From NCBI GenBank assembly GCA_028564705.1, contig JAPXFQ010001774.1, positions 310,001 to 374,000 of the forward strand: 64,000 bases of DNA, in the 5' to 3' direction. This document shows, piece by piece, positions 54,827 through 64,000 of the stretch. Below the pieces are notes generated by a model that was given only the letters and a program-made list of their open reading frames with translations, ran no database searches and was not told the origin of the DNA. Source of the DNA: Apricaphanius iberus. Its lineage: Eukaryota; Chordata; Actinopteri; Cyprinodontiformes; Aphaniidae. Positions within the stretch are counted from its first letter, which is position 1; each line of letters starts with the position of its first letter. A program made the translations under genes and the position numbers.

Positions 54827-56490
54827 GTTCAATAGTTCGAAATGTGGCATTACAGTCACCCAAAGTTCCATCTCACATTGCTGGATGTTGGCAGTCTACG
54901 GGCCACCATTTTAGCAAGAACAGCTGTACGCTTGGGTGATCTTGAAAAAAAGCTGGCAAATACACCCAGGTCAGAAAAAAAAATGATCACCTTGGACATG
55001 TGAGAGGTGGCCTGTTGCATGATCAGGTTGAGTTGGTGTGCATAGCAGTGGATACAGTGGGCATTTGGGTACACATGTTTGATTTTCCTCTGAACACCTG
55101 CACTGTCTTCTGATCTTCAGGAATGGTGACAGCAAGACGCTCTGTTAATGCTGTAGCAATGGACTCAGATGTAGCTGACTGCAGAGGAATGAACTCAAAA
55201 AATATTTCCTGCACACTGTGCTTGTCATCAATGTAGCATAGTACAAGCACAAGTTGGGACTGTGTTGAAATATCTGTTTTCTCACCTGCCTGGATTGATA
55301 CAAAAACACTCTTTTGAGCTTCTTCAATTATTTTCCCTCTTGCAACAGACAACATACAGTCCAGGAGCTCAATTTGAACAGTTTTGGAAGTACCCTTGAA
55401 AACAGTGGCAGTCTCAAGGTGCTCTTTCAAAGCTCCATCCAGAGATGCAACAAAATCAACCAATCCACGAAATATCCCAGGGTTAACAGAGCTCTCACTC
55501 TCATCGTGGCCACGTAAAGCCAACTCAAACGCCCCGCAAAATTTCACACAATCGATGATCCTGGACAGTACATGACGATTTTTTGTCACCTCTTCGTTGT
55601 GCCTTCTAATGCCAACTCTGTAGCCCTCATCTAATTGTTCAGCAATGCTAACGCGGCCAAACGACTGTAGCTTCATGCTGTTGTCAATGTGGCTACAGCT
55701 ACTTTCATGCCGTTTGCATTTTTCAGAGAGATGTTTCAGGTCTCTGACCCCTGTTGTTGTCCACAAAAGTTCAGTGCCAGCACTTTGAAAAAGCAAGCAG
55801 GGAAAGCAAAAAGGGCCTTGCTTACATCCAGCTAGCCAACTGTGTTTAGTATAACAGAGACGAGAGAAGCCCTGGGTGTAACTCCGCCCACGGTCACTTG
55901 CCTGCTGCTGGATCTTTAAATCCGGTTGGTCCGGTCCATGCTCCTTTATCCTTTTTTTTTCCTCCAGCGAACATCTCGCGAAAGGATTGGGTCGTAAAGA
56001 AACAACCGAATTTAGTTTCGCCATGTCTCCTGTTTTGCTGTTTGTCTGCCTCCTTCCTCACCTACGTAAACCCGCGCGCGGGAGTGTCGGTGTTTGAGTG
56101 ACAAGCACAGCGCGTTGGGAAAAATTATCCCAACACGCTGATTCTCCACGGGCGCGGAGAGCTGCGCCCCGAGGAGATTCTTTAAATGACCAATTAGAGA
56201 CAAGCATGAAGTCACATGGTAGCCACAAGTTTGGAACAAAAACACACTCATTTGGCCGGGGCCCCTTGCTATTAAAAACGTATAAAACAACCCCAAATAA
56301 ACCAAATATGGAATGGAAATGCTTTAAAAAAATAAAATAAGACCCATTGTAAGAGTGAACGCTGCACAGAATTGGTAATAACTTTTTATTACAAAATTTA
56401 TATTTACTGTGTGTATTAATTATTTCTGAAATTTTGATGAGGGCGGCGCCCGAGCGCCCCCTATTGAGAAGCCGCAACTGCCCTAGACCA
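54827..56490 (-). mobile_element. hAT element (ZMYM/DUF4371 type), 3' truncated
   Basis: The minus-strand transposase occupies 54856-56024. The right end lies near 56487 in a GC-rich subterminal region (GGGCGCTCGGGCGCCGCC on the minus strand, 56436-56455) with CTAGGGCAGTTGCGGCTTC. The other end was lost where the LINE derivative at 54405-54826 inserted. There is no visible target duplication. Confidence 0.7.
54856..56024 (-). pseudogene. hAT transposase of ZMYM/DUF4371 type
   Basis: The main open piece (55023-56024) has 333 codons without a stop. The N-terminal part holds a TTF-type zinc finger (about residues 48-80, WLAGCKQGPFCFPCLLF). The DUF4371 region follows (FGRVSIAEQLDEGYRVGIRR, NRHVLSRIIDCVKFCGAFEL, LRGHDESESSVNPGIFRGLV), then the RNase H-like part with SVFVSIQAGEKTDISTQSQL, where a D-x-S/T catalytic motif normally lies (here EKTDIST). 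The coding continues in another frame at 54856-55074 (HCIHCYAHQLNLIMQQA, then ARRLPTSSNVRWNFG), so a frameshift near 55060 disrupts it. The C-terminal dimerisation domain is missing. The methionine at 56024 (MAKLNSVVSLR) agrees with the family's short N-terminus, but an upstream exon as at 58373-58573 is possible. Vertebrate ZMYM-like genes descend from such elements. Confidence 0.85.
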
Positions 56491-56859
56491 ATTAATAGCA
56501 ACAGGTCTTTTGAACATATAATCCTTCATTTTCCTCACTCAAGATGGAAACATTAAAACCGCTTGTGTTTATGGCTTTGTATCGTCCAACAGGCCCTTAC
56601 TCAATTCTTGGACCTGAAGTTAATGTTGGACCACGTAAAACGGCTCTTTTCTCTATAAACCTGCCTCCTGCAGTGACCTTTTAAACCTATATAGCATTGA
56701 CTGCAGCACACATATAGTATGGTAAATCATTGCTACTATATTTATTCCACAGTTACAATGCACACATGGCTAATTAATATAGTAATTTATTCACGTGTAC
56801 TCTCCCGATTCATGGGAGACTCCGATGCCTCTGTGTCAAATCCAAGTGGAGAGATCGCG

Positions 56860-56862
<3 letters not shown>

Positions 56863-56892
<30 letters not shown>
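56863..56892. repeat. (GA)15 microsatellite
   Basis: Fifteen uninterrupted GA units. Confidence 0.95.
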
Positions 56893-56895
<3 letters not shown>

Positions 56896-57611
56896 TCACT
56901 GCGTGAGGTAGGTAATGTTAGCCGACAACAACTTGTTAAATATATTATTTTGATTTGACTCAAACTGTAACTCCTAGATAGATATCAGAAAGTTATTCGC
57001 CCGCAGCAGGAATAAAGCAGTGAGGAATGAGCGAGGTAAGTTTTGTCCTAGCTAGCTAAGAAACATAAGTCTGTGCTAAGTTAATACTAAATAGCTAACA
57101 TTATTCCTTGTATCAAGACAACCATATTAATTTGCTATACGAGGTTTGAGGGGAATTTCCCCTGAGTTTCATCAGCATTAAACATAATATTGGTTATGAT
57201 CTGCTGGTTCTACATAAATAATGAATTTGAGTAAGCTTGTGTTAGCTGACAGATATTAGCCTATGGATGGTGCAGTGGTTCTAAAGTGGTCTATCTTCAG
57301 GAAGAAAAACATTTTTCCACTGTAATTAAGTCCTGACCCAAATTTTTAAACCATTTAAGTTCATTTCACAGAAAAATAGCACAATAGGCGTGTCTTGTTA
57401 GTCGGTTTGATTGCTAAAATAATCTTGTTTTGTCACCAGAAAAAAGGGCTATAGTTAAAGCATCTGGTTTTATTGCTGAAATTAGATTTTTTATTCTATA
57501 TATTTCCATGTCTGTCCAGACAAAGTGGAACAACAGAGTGCTGGAAAAGGCGAGGGAGAGATGAAAGTTGATTAGCAAGAGCACAGGTGAGCTGACTATC
57601 GATGAAGGATC

Positions 57612-57627
57612 ATATATATATATATAT
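57612..57627. repeat. (AT)n microsatellite
   Basis: About eight AT units followed by a T-run. Confidence 0.9.
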
Positions 57628-58042
57628 TTTTTTCCTCTGAGTCATTTGATTTTGAATATCAATGGCAGAGATACAAAACCTCCAAAGTGAGGGGGAAAAA
57701 CACAACACTTTTTGGAAAACAAAAAACTGTCAGTTTCTTACAGAATGCCTTTGGTCAGGTGACTTTTTTGTCACAGGGAAGGCTGGGATAACTTTAACGG
57801 AGTAGCTATCATTATTCTTATAATCACATGTGAAAACTGTGGACAAAAAAAATGCAGATAGAAGACACTGACCTATGTACATATTTGTACAGCAATAAAC
57901 AGTAATATTTTCATGTTGCTTCAGACTAAGTGCAGCAGAGTGCAGAGAAGGAAAGATGGAAGTTGATGAGCCTAGAGAGAGATGACGCAGATTTGACACT
58001 GGCAGTGTTGGGGAGAATAGTTTGTAAATTTAGTTAGAGTAG

Positions 58043-58071
58043 ATCTATTTATCTATCATAGATAAATAGAT
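58043..58071. repeat. Perfect 14-bp palindrome
   Basis: ATCTATTTATCTAT is followed, after a single C, by its exact complement. It is AT-rich and probably a simple cruciform-prone repeat. Confidence 0.9.
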
Positions 58072-58164
58072 AATATGCTGAAAATTGAAAATATATTATC
58101 AAAGCCAACATATCTATTTTATTTTTTTATTGAACACCATAAAAAATAAAGTAGTGAATACCAC

Positions 58165-58860
58165 CATCACCCCCGTTTATACTGCAGCTCAGGTGCAACA
58201 AAGTCAACATCTTTGTTTTGACACTGTTCTGGTCCAACTTTTGCCGAGAAAGAACAACCTTGTTCAAAGACCACATATCCCAATGCGGCCCGGATCGTTA
58301 TTGTAAGGGTCACGTACCTCCTCTGTCTGCTCGCTGTTCTCTTCCTCCACTGCTCCCATCTCCTGCGCCTCCTCACCTGCGATTCCCTGATGCGCGTGCT
58401 GCATCCTCCTCTCTGCCCGGTGTATCAGTGAGCGAGTTATGTCCAACTTCTTTAGCTGACTTAAAGAATTCGGTCAGTTTAGGAATTTTCTTTCTTAATT
58501 CTTTGTCTCGAAGCTCCTTCTCACGAATCACTTTCCTTTTCTGAGCACTGCTCTCAAATTTCTTCCCTGACATTTTTCCACCTTTCTTTACATCTAGAGG
58601 ACCACACCATGAAATCGTCTAAATTGTTTGATTGGTGAGCTCATGGGAACTTTAGAGGCCACAGGGGCGAAGTAGGTCTTTGTAATTTGGATCAATCAGC
58701 AGCATTAAATTAGCATATAAGATGATTGACAGAAAATCTGACAATAAAAGAATGTTTTCTTTAATTTTTTTTGTTTTTTTATAATAGGACCCCCAAGTGT
58801 CATAGGCCCCTGGCCACTGCCCCGTTTGGCCCGTGCATTAAGGCGGCCTTGTTGTCCCTG
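58165..58860 (-). mobile_element. hAT element 5' end with transposase N-terminus
   Basis: On the minus strand the end near 58860 reads CAGGGACAACAAGGCCGCC, then ACGGGCCAAACGGGGCAGTG, typical of a hAT terminus. The transposase start follows at 58573. The copy stops near 58165, within the zinc finger region. Confidence 0.7.
58170..58573 (-). pseudogene. hAT transposase N-terminal region (ZMYM type)
   Basis: The minus frame starts MSGKKFESSAQKRKVIREKE, then LRDKELRKKIPKLTEFFKSA, a basic N-terminus with the KIPKLTxFF motif typical of ZMYM-like hAT transposases. A stop follows GREEDAARASGNRR at 58373. After a frameshift the protein resumes with DPYNNDPGRIGICGLEQGC and FSAKVGPEQCQNKDVDFVAP (58190-58300). 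The downstream zinc finger and catalytic domains are missing. The methionine at 58571-58573 fits the usual family start. A related scrap is at 6365-6470. Confidence 0.78.
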
Positions 58861-60629
58861 CACCGTCTTACAGAAAGTAGTTTACGAAAGTTATATCTCT
58901 GTGTAAACACACTCTCTTGTGACTTCTCAGCTTTGTGTTGGCTTGTTAGTTGAATTCTTAAAATTTAAATTATGGGACTATTTGTATTTAAGAACTGTTT
59001 AAATTTTATGTAACAGGACATCACTGGAATCCTTTAAATCCCCTAATGAAATGATGCTTGTTTCATCTGAGATGATCCGACCGTGAGAATGGCGGTTGAA
59101 TCAGGCTCCACCTAACAATGCATCGAATCTTCAACTATTTGGGGTCACCACAGGAAACTAGAAACAGTTGGCCTATAAAAATGTATATTTTACGTAGAAA
59201 AGATGTCGACAATAACCTCATTTGGACTAGAATCAGCCCACATCCAGAGGTCCTGAGAACATCAATATTGGACACTCTGAAGACAGTGGAAAAAGACGTC
59301 ATCTGGCGTCACAGTCTGCATCTTCAGTGGATCGAGATTGGACGTACAAAGATGACCCTAAAACACGTCGTTTCAACTTCTTTTTGCGCGGTGGGACGTG
59401 CTGATTGTTTTTTTTTTGTTTTTTTTTATACACTCTGCATGCTGTCATGGATTCTTTGTGCTCCAAGTGTGATCTGTTCCCGGCTGTGCAGCGGAGCGGG
59501 GGAGTCATAGCTCTGTTGAGCCTACTATTCCCCCTTCTGTCAGTAGTGATGACTTTATGGGATTCTTCATAAGTAAAATAAATTTCTCCCACGTTTTCCA
59601 CCGCGTCTGCTGCTATTTCCTCGGATTTTTACATTCCTTCTTCTTCTATTACGATTAGCGTTGTTATGACCACCCTTGCTACCCGATCACCTTTCTCCCA
59701 GCGGGAGAACGTAACGAACAGCATCACACCCGTTTTCGCTGTGGAGCGTCATTGCAAATAGGACCGGCTGTGCACTGTTTGAGTTTCGCTTGTTTTCTCC
59801 CTGGACAACTGAACACCTCGATCAGAGGGTAAATATACCTCTTCAAAATCTGAATAAGCCATTACTTCACGGCGGGGAACTCAGATGTCTCGGCATCATA
59901 AGTTTTATCTTTATAAATCTCGCTCTCGCTATGCTGTGACAGCAGTGTTTTAACACCCAAACTTTTCCCGGTGAGGGGGTTCAACACCCACACTTGTGAG
60001 AAAGTGAGAAAGATGTCACAGTTCTTCAACAGGTATGCAAACAATTCAAAAAAGTGGATATTATTTTAACGTTAAAAAGGTCATTTTTACCTTATTCATA
60101 CCACCTAAGATAAAGCTTTGTGGGAGTTTTTTGGTTTGTTTTTTGGGATACCTCCCCTTTTCAATGTGCAAGTAAGCAATATTTAGATGTCACGGTCCAG
60201 TCAGACCCATGTAACTATCAAGCTTACCCCTGAGTTTTTGTCGCACATAATCATTAAGATTCAGAAAAAGAAAGAGGCAGGAAAAAATTTACATTTTTTT
60301 AAATAGAATTTCCATCGCAGGTGAACATATTTGTCTGTTGTTTTTACATCAAATTCACCATTTAATTTCAAATGTTTTGACAAGAGTTTATGTGAGGATG
60401 TGGCCATGAGTGAGGAAGACAAAGATGAAGAGGGGGGAAAAGTCAGACAAGAGGAACAGAGTGAAGGAGAGGTAAGAGAGAAAAAGGATGAAGATGAAAT
60501 GATTAAGAGGAGCAGAGAGTTAAACCCCACCTGTTACTGGCAACCAGTCATTTTATTTATTGGTTTTATCGTTAGTACAAAAAAAAACACATCCATCCCC
60601 CACACTTTTGAAAAGCTTGCTACACCACT
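58861..60629. other. No recognisable gene
   Basis: ORFs of 60-130 codons (59118-59510; 59299-59601 minus; 60331-60654) show no family motif. The last one is rich in acidic residues (SEEDKDEEGGKVRQEEQSEG). None has supporting context. Confidence 0.4.
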
Positions 60630-60760
60630 GCGTTACATGCCTCTTTTCCACTAGCATCGCTTTAGACCCGAACAGGTCGGGTCGGTACGCCCTCGAACAG
60701 CATGGTTGTGTTTCCGTTACCAACTAATGGGGGAGGACATGGACGGGCTTAGTTTAACAA
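60630..60760 (+). repeat. Possible MITE terminal segment (CTTTTCCACTAGCATCG)
   Basis: TGCCTCTTTTCCACTAGCAT and CCCGAACAGGTCGGGTCGGT resemble the start of a common fish repeat whose body contains TTCCACTGC. The other end is not found. Confidence 0.35.
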
Positions 60761-61501
60761 AAGCTCCATCAAAAAGTAGCATCATGACCTGCCGCTTTGG
60801 ATGTTATCAATGCATTAAATGGATGTTATTATCGGTAGTCACTCCCATTGAATGCCTTCTGACTGTACCTCTTCTACCTACTAGTGCAGTCGTGGCCAAA
60901 AGTTTTGAGAATTACATAAATAACTATAAATGCCTAACTCAGGAATGGCAGCAGGCAGGTGTGAACGCATCTGCAAGCACAGTGAGGCGAAGACTTTTGG
61001 AAGATGGCCTGGTGTCAAGAAGGGCAGCAAAGAAGCCACTTTTCTCCAAAAATGACATCAGGGACAGATTGATGTTCTGCAGAAAGTATGGTGAATGGAC
61101 TGCTGAGGACTGGGGCAAAGTTAGATTCTCCCATGATGCCTCTTTCTGATTGTTTGGGGCATCTGGAAAAAGGCTTGTCTGGAGAAGAAAAGGTGAGCGC
61201 TACCATCAGTCCTGTGTCATGCCAACAGTAAAGCCTCCTGAGACCATTCATGTGTGGGGTTGCTTCTCATCCAAGGTAGTGGCCTCACTTACAATGTTGC
61301 CCAAAAACACAGCCATGAATAAAGAATGGTACCAAAACACCCTCCATCAGCAACTTCTTCCAACGATCCAACAACAGTTTGGTGAAGAACAATGCATTTT
61401 CCAGCACCATGGAGCACCGTGCCATAAGGCAAAAGTGATAACTAAGTGGCTCGGGGACCAAAATGTTGACATTTTGGGTCCATGGCCTGGAAACTCACCA
61501 G

Positions 61502-62910
61502 GGGTCTCATTTATAAACGTTGGATACGCACAAAACGGGGCCTGAAACTGGCGTACGCCACTTTCAAAGCAAAAGTTGTGATTTATAAAAAACAGACTTG
61601 ACGGGAAAATCTGCGCACCTGTACGCCAATTCTGACCCGTGTGTACGGACATTTTGGAGAGAGGGGGGAATCAACGACCCAGTTGGTGAAGTGGTGAACT
61701 GAAGCCAGACTGCATATTACTCCTCTCACACATATCATTTCACCTCACACCAAACTATTTTACTTAATTATGTATTCATGTTATTATAAACATCCAAGCC
61801 AGCAATGATATCTATATTGTAGCTTTGCAGTGAGCTATAGGTCTTCTAAAAACATTTTTCAATATTAAAATAGATACATAAAATTTATCTCAAAACCTGA
61901 AACTCAGATAAAATTGAATCATCTGCCGTCCCTGAGCGCAATAATGCCTGCAGTCTTGGATGGGATCATTAAAATGAGCAGGCAATACATCACGTTTCCA
62001 TATACTGTGGGGGAGCAGGCCGAAATTAAGATGCAATTTGCTGCAATGTCTGGTTTCCCAAACATAATCGGTGCAATTGACTGCACCCATATTACTAAGG
62101 GCCCCGTCCGAGGAAATTCCCCTCCCTTCTATCCTACCACCTCCCCAGCATGAGAACCCCGACCCACAGCCGCCTCCTCCTCGACAGGAAGCCTTCACCC
62201 ATGGAGCAAGGATCGGCCAGGATGTAAAACATTTTTATTGTATAATTTAAGGTACCAATGGCTGTCACTAGACGGTGGGCAACCTCATCTTACTCAGCCT
62301 CCTAATCCTCGTCACCTAAGAGCTGAAAAGACACGGCATATTAGTCTGTCTCCTTAAAATATGCTCATATTTAGTGTCAGCTCCGGTGTACCCGTACCCC
62401 CTCCAGTAGCAGACCCACTCTGGCGGTGGGAGACAAGTTTTTTTTTCTCGACTTTGACGTCCGACCACTTTTTTTAATTTATTTCGGGTACCGTGCTGTC
62501 AGTTGCAGTTGTCTTCCTTTTATTTGTGAAACTGCTGCTGTGTCCACCAAATAAAATGTCTCTTCTAGCCTCCACTCCACCCACTACTTCAATCAACATC
62601 TCCGTAAAGTTTCTCTTCTTGTTTTTCTTTCGTTGTTGCCATATTTCCCCTCTTCTTCATATGCATCAATATTCATGTACTGCTTTGCATTGACCTTTTA
62701 TAGCCAGATTTGGGCGCGTTCAGGGCGGGATATGAGCCGAATTGACGTGCGCAAACTTCCAATCCGTGATTTATAAAGGGAAATTGCTTACACCTGTGCG
62801 TAGGCATGGTTTTATGAATCAGAAATCGTTTTGTCGTACGCAAACTTTTTGTTTTGGTCGTACGTACACTTTTAGTAGGGATTCCACGCAATGTTCTATA
62901 AATTAGACCC
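61502..62910. mobile_element. Harbinger element in CAG target site, inside Tc1
   Basis: A 1409-bp element with ends GGGTCTCATTTATAAAC and (reversed) GGGTCTAATTTATAGAAC, flanked by CAG at 61499-61501 and 62911-62913. Removing it with one CAG restores the Tc1 sequence (ACTCACCAGATCTTAATG), so the boundaries are exact. It carries a transposase remnant at 61914-62150. Same family as 23241-25143. Confidence 0.92.
61914..62150 (+). pseudogene. Harbinger transposase fragment (HARBI1-like)
   Basis: Frame with LSAIMPAVLDGIIKMSRQYI, TFPYTVGEQAEIKMQFAAMS and GFPNIIGAIDCTHITKGPVR. The GAIDCTH motif contains the first catalytic aspartate of the DDE_Tnp_4 nuclease of Harbinger elements. The sequence then passes abruptly into a proline-rich stretch (NSPPFYPTTSPA), evidence of an internal deletion that removed the rest of the nuclease. 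Confidence 0.82.
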
Positions 62911-63297
62911 CAGATCTTAATGCCATTGAGAACTTGTGGTCAATCCTCAAGAGGCGGGTGGACAAACAAAAACCCACTAATCCTGACAAACTCCAAGAAG
63001 TGATTATGAAAGAATGGGTTGCTATCCGTCAGGATTCGGCCCAGAAGTTGATTGAGAGCATGCCCAGTCAAATTGCAGAGGTTCTGAAAAAGAAGGGCCA
63101 ACACTGCTAATACTGACTCTCTGCATAAATGTCATGTAATTGTCGATAAAAGCCTTTGAAACGTATGAAGTGCTTGTAATTATATTTCAGTACATCACAG
63201 AAATAACTGAAACAAAAATATAAAAACCTCTTTGCAGGAAACTTTGTGAAAACTAATATTTGTGTCATTCTCAAAACTTTTGGCCACAACTGTAGGT

Positions 63298-63436
63298 TAG
63301 AAGATACACATCTACCATTCTTATCGCTGATAATGCGCATTTGCAGCCAATTATTTGCACGTCTCAAAAACCAGAAGCTTAGAAGGTACGCATATACCAT
63401 TCTTATCACTGATTATGTGCCTTTTTGCAGCCCGTT
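63298..63436. repeat. Imperfect 86-bp tandem duplication
   Basis: GTTAGAAGATACACATCTAC (63296) to GCAGCCAATTATTTG recurs as CTTAGAAGGTACGCATATAC (63382) to GCAGCCCGTTGTCTG, two copies spaced by 86 bp. Confidence 0.7.
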
Positions 63437-63770
63437 GTCTGCCCCCAACCCCTAACCCAGAAATCGGAAGCTTCCCTTTTTTTAAATTTATTCTGAGTCT
63501 TAGTTTACTAGCTAAAACTTTTTTAAGGATAGTTATGAAAACAACCTACTGAGCCTGCAATAAGGTAGAGAGGACACAGTCTGAGGGCATTGAATGGAAT
63601 TGATAACCGCTAATAACGGCCATTTAATGGGCTTATCACATTCTAAAACATATTATCATGCATTTGTACGCATTTATTTGGTTTTGGCCCCTTTTGGATG
63701 AATCACTACCTCATTATGGCATAGCATGGATGCTATCAGCCTCTGGCACTGCTTAGCTGTTCTGGAATAC
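63437..63770. other. No recognisable gene
   Basis: AT-rich spacer. Confidence 0.4.
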
Positions 63771-63869
63771 CAATTCAATTCAATTCAGTTTATTTATATA
63801 GTGCCATTTCACAACAGATGTCATCTCAAGGCACTTTACAAGAAGAGTTATTACAATACAATGTTCAAT
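63771..63869 (-). mobile_element. L2 LINE 3' tail, very short
   Basis: CAATTCAATTCAATTCAGTT, ATAGTGCCATTTCACAACAG, AGGCACTTTACAAGAAGAG and ATTACAATACAATGTTCAAT match the start of 33977-34197. The rest is absent. Confidence 0.85.
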
Positions 63870-64000
63870 ACCATGATGCTTAAATAGCGGCCTTCAGCTC
63901 TTCCACATTGTTCAGTCTCATGTCTCTCATATTTCTCTTGGGAATATCACATGTATATATTATATGGGGTTTAAGTCAACTAAGTTTGCTGGCCAGTCAA
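63870..64000 (-). mobile_element. Tc1-like or related DNA transposon fragment, runs off the window
   Basis: CTTCAGCTCTTCCACATTGT, TGTCTCTCATATTTCTCTTG and GTTTGCTGGCCAGTCAA follow the reverse strand of a teleost Tc1/mariner-type transposase as I recall it. It continues past the window edge. Confidence 0.5.

Larger units (their letters stand above)
56491..58164. other. No recognisable gene
   Basis: AT-rich. It contains the repeats at 56863, 57612 and 58043. Two purine-rich stretches, 57520-57590 and 57925-57985, look related by eye (AGTGCTGGAAAAGGCGAGG / AGTGCAGAGAAGGAAAGATG) and may be an old duplication. Confidence 0.4.
60940..63106 (+). pseudogene. Tc1-like transposase, catalytically dead and split
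   Basis: GVNASASTVRRRLLEDGLVS (DNA-binding part) is followed by KKPLFSKNDIRDRLMFCRKY and WGKVRFSHDASF, where the family normally has the first catalytic Asp motif (FSDE); here it is changed to SHD and a TGA follows at 61149. The frame continues LFGASGKRLVWRRKGERYHQ, HVWGCFSSK, LPKNTAMNKEWYQN and CIFQHHGAPCHKAKVITKWL. The usual QHDGAPCHK motif has lost its second catalytic Asp (GAC to CAC, His). After the Harbinger insertion it resumes IENLWSILKRRVDKQKPTNP, keeping the catalytic Glu, and ends VLKKKGQHC with stop near 63108. It cannot catalyse transposition. Confidence 0.9.
60887..63292 (+). mobile_element. Tc1-like transposon, interrupted by a Harbinger element
   Basis: Left end CAGTCGTGGCCAAAAGTTTT and right end complement (ACTTTTGGCCACAACTG, ending 63292) form the inverted repeats. 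TA follows at 63293-63294; the left flank is TG, probably a mutated TA. The transposase is on plus in two parts, 60940-61498 and 62914-63106, on either side of the Harbinger insertion. The 5' part has lost the region between the terminal repeat and the DNA-binding domain. Confidence 0.9.

Noticed and set aside
59118..59510. 130-codon ORF resembling a LINE C-terminus
   Set aside because: I could not find a diagnostic motif; the composition alone is not enough.

Overview
The window reads as non-genic vertebrate DNA, most likely from a percomorph teleost and perhaps a cyprinodontiform (killifish or livebearer type). That assignment rests on the repeat families: Tc1-like transposons, L2-clade LINEs whose 3' tails read AGGCAAGGCAA or TTTATATAGCGCC, an RTE-type LINE, short hAT elements starting CAGGGGTG, and Harbinger elements starting GGGTCTCATTTATAAA. 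I found no host exon, tRNA, rRNA, CRISPR array, bacterial operon or viral gene. Every ORF I can assign is a decayed transposon protein.

Layout. 764-2581 is an L2 LINE remnant carrying two younger short DNA elements. 3165-8346 is a transposon nest: Tc1-like A is split by Tc1-like B, which is filled with a LINE ORF1 fragment and an RTE-like reverse transcriptase pseudogene. 9540-11116 is a complete Tc1-like element with 213-bp inverted repeats. 11.1-20.7 kb is sparse, with MITEs, LINE tails and Tc1 scraps. 20.7-22.9 kb holds two L2-type reverse transcriptase remnants. 23.2-25.1 kb and 28.3-29.1 kb are Harbinger elements. 29.2-37.2 kb mixes LINE tails inserted in one another, a hAT-Charlie-like fragment, the best preserved L2 ORF (34650-35975) and GC-rich repeats. 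37.2-41 kb holds a Harbinger MITE, Tc1 ends and a hAT element with exact 8-bp target duplications (39151-40709).

41.6-44.9 kb has L2 and L1/Tx1 LINE 3' ends and a MITE. 46.6-47.4 kb contains an 11-copy, 30-bp minisatellite that is open on both strands. 47.6-52 kb holds two hAT transposase genes, one in exon-like pieces interrupted by a LINE-like insertion. 53.0-56.5 kb carries a deleted Tc1, a LINE deletion derivative and a hAT gene with a 333-codon open segment. 58.2-58.9 kb is another hAT 5' end. 60.9-63.3 kb is a Tc1 element carrying a Harbinger element in a CAG target site.

The sequences do not form a pathway. Their relations are insertion order: LINE reverse transcriptases copied tails in, and Tc1, hAT and Harbinger transposases inserted elements into one another. 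Family names come from recognised protein motifs and remembered consensus sequences, not from a database search. Boundaries without a visible target duplication are approximate. I saw no convincing new biological system; the strongest leads are the TE-associated minisatellites, the hAT element with six copies of one 10-mer, and the nested stacks.
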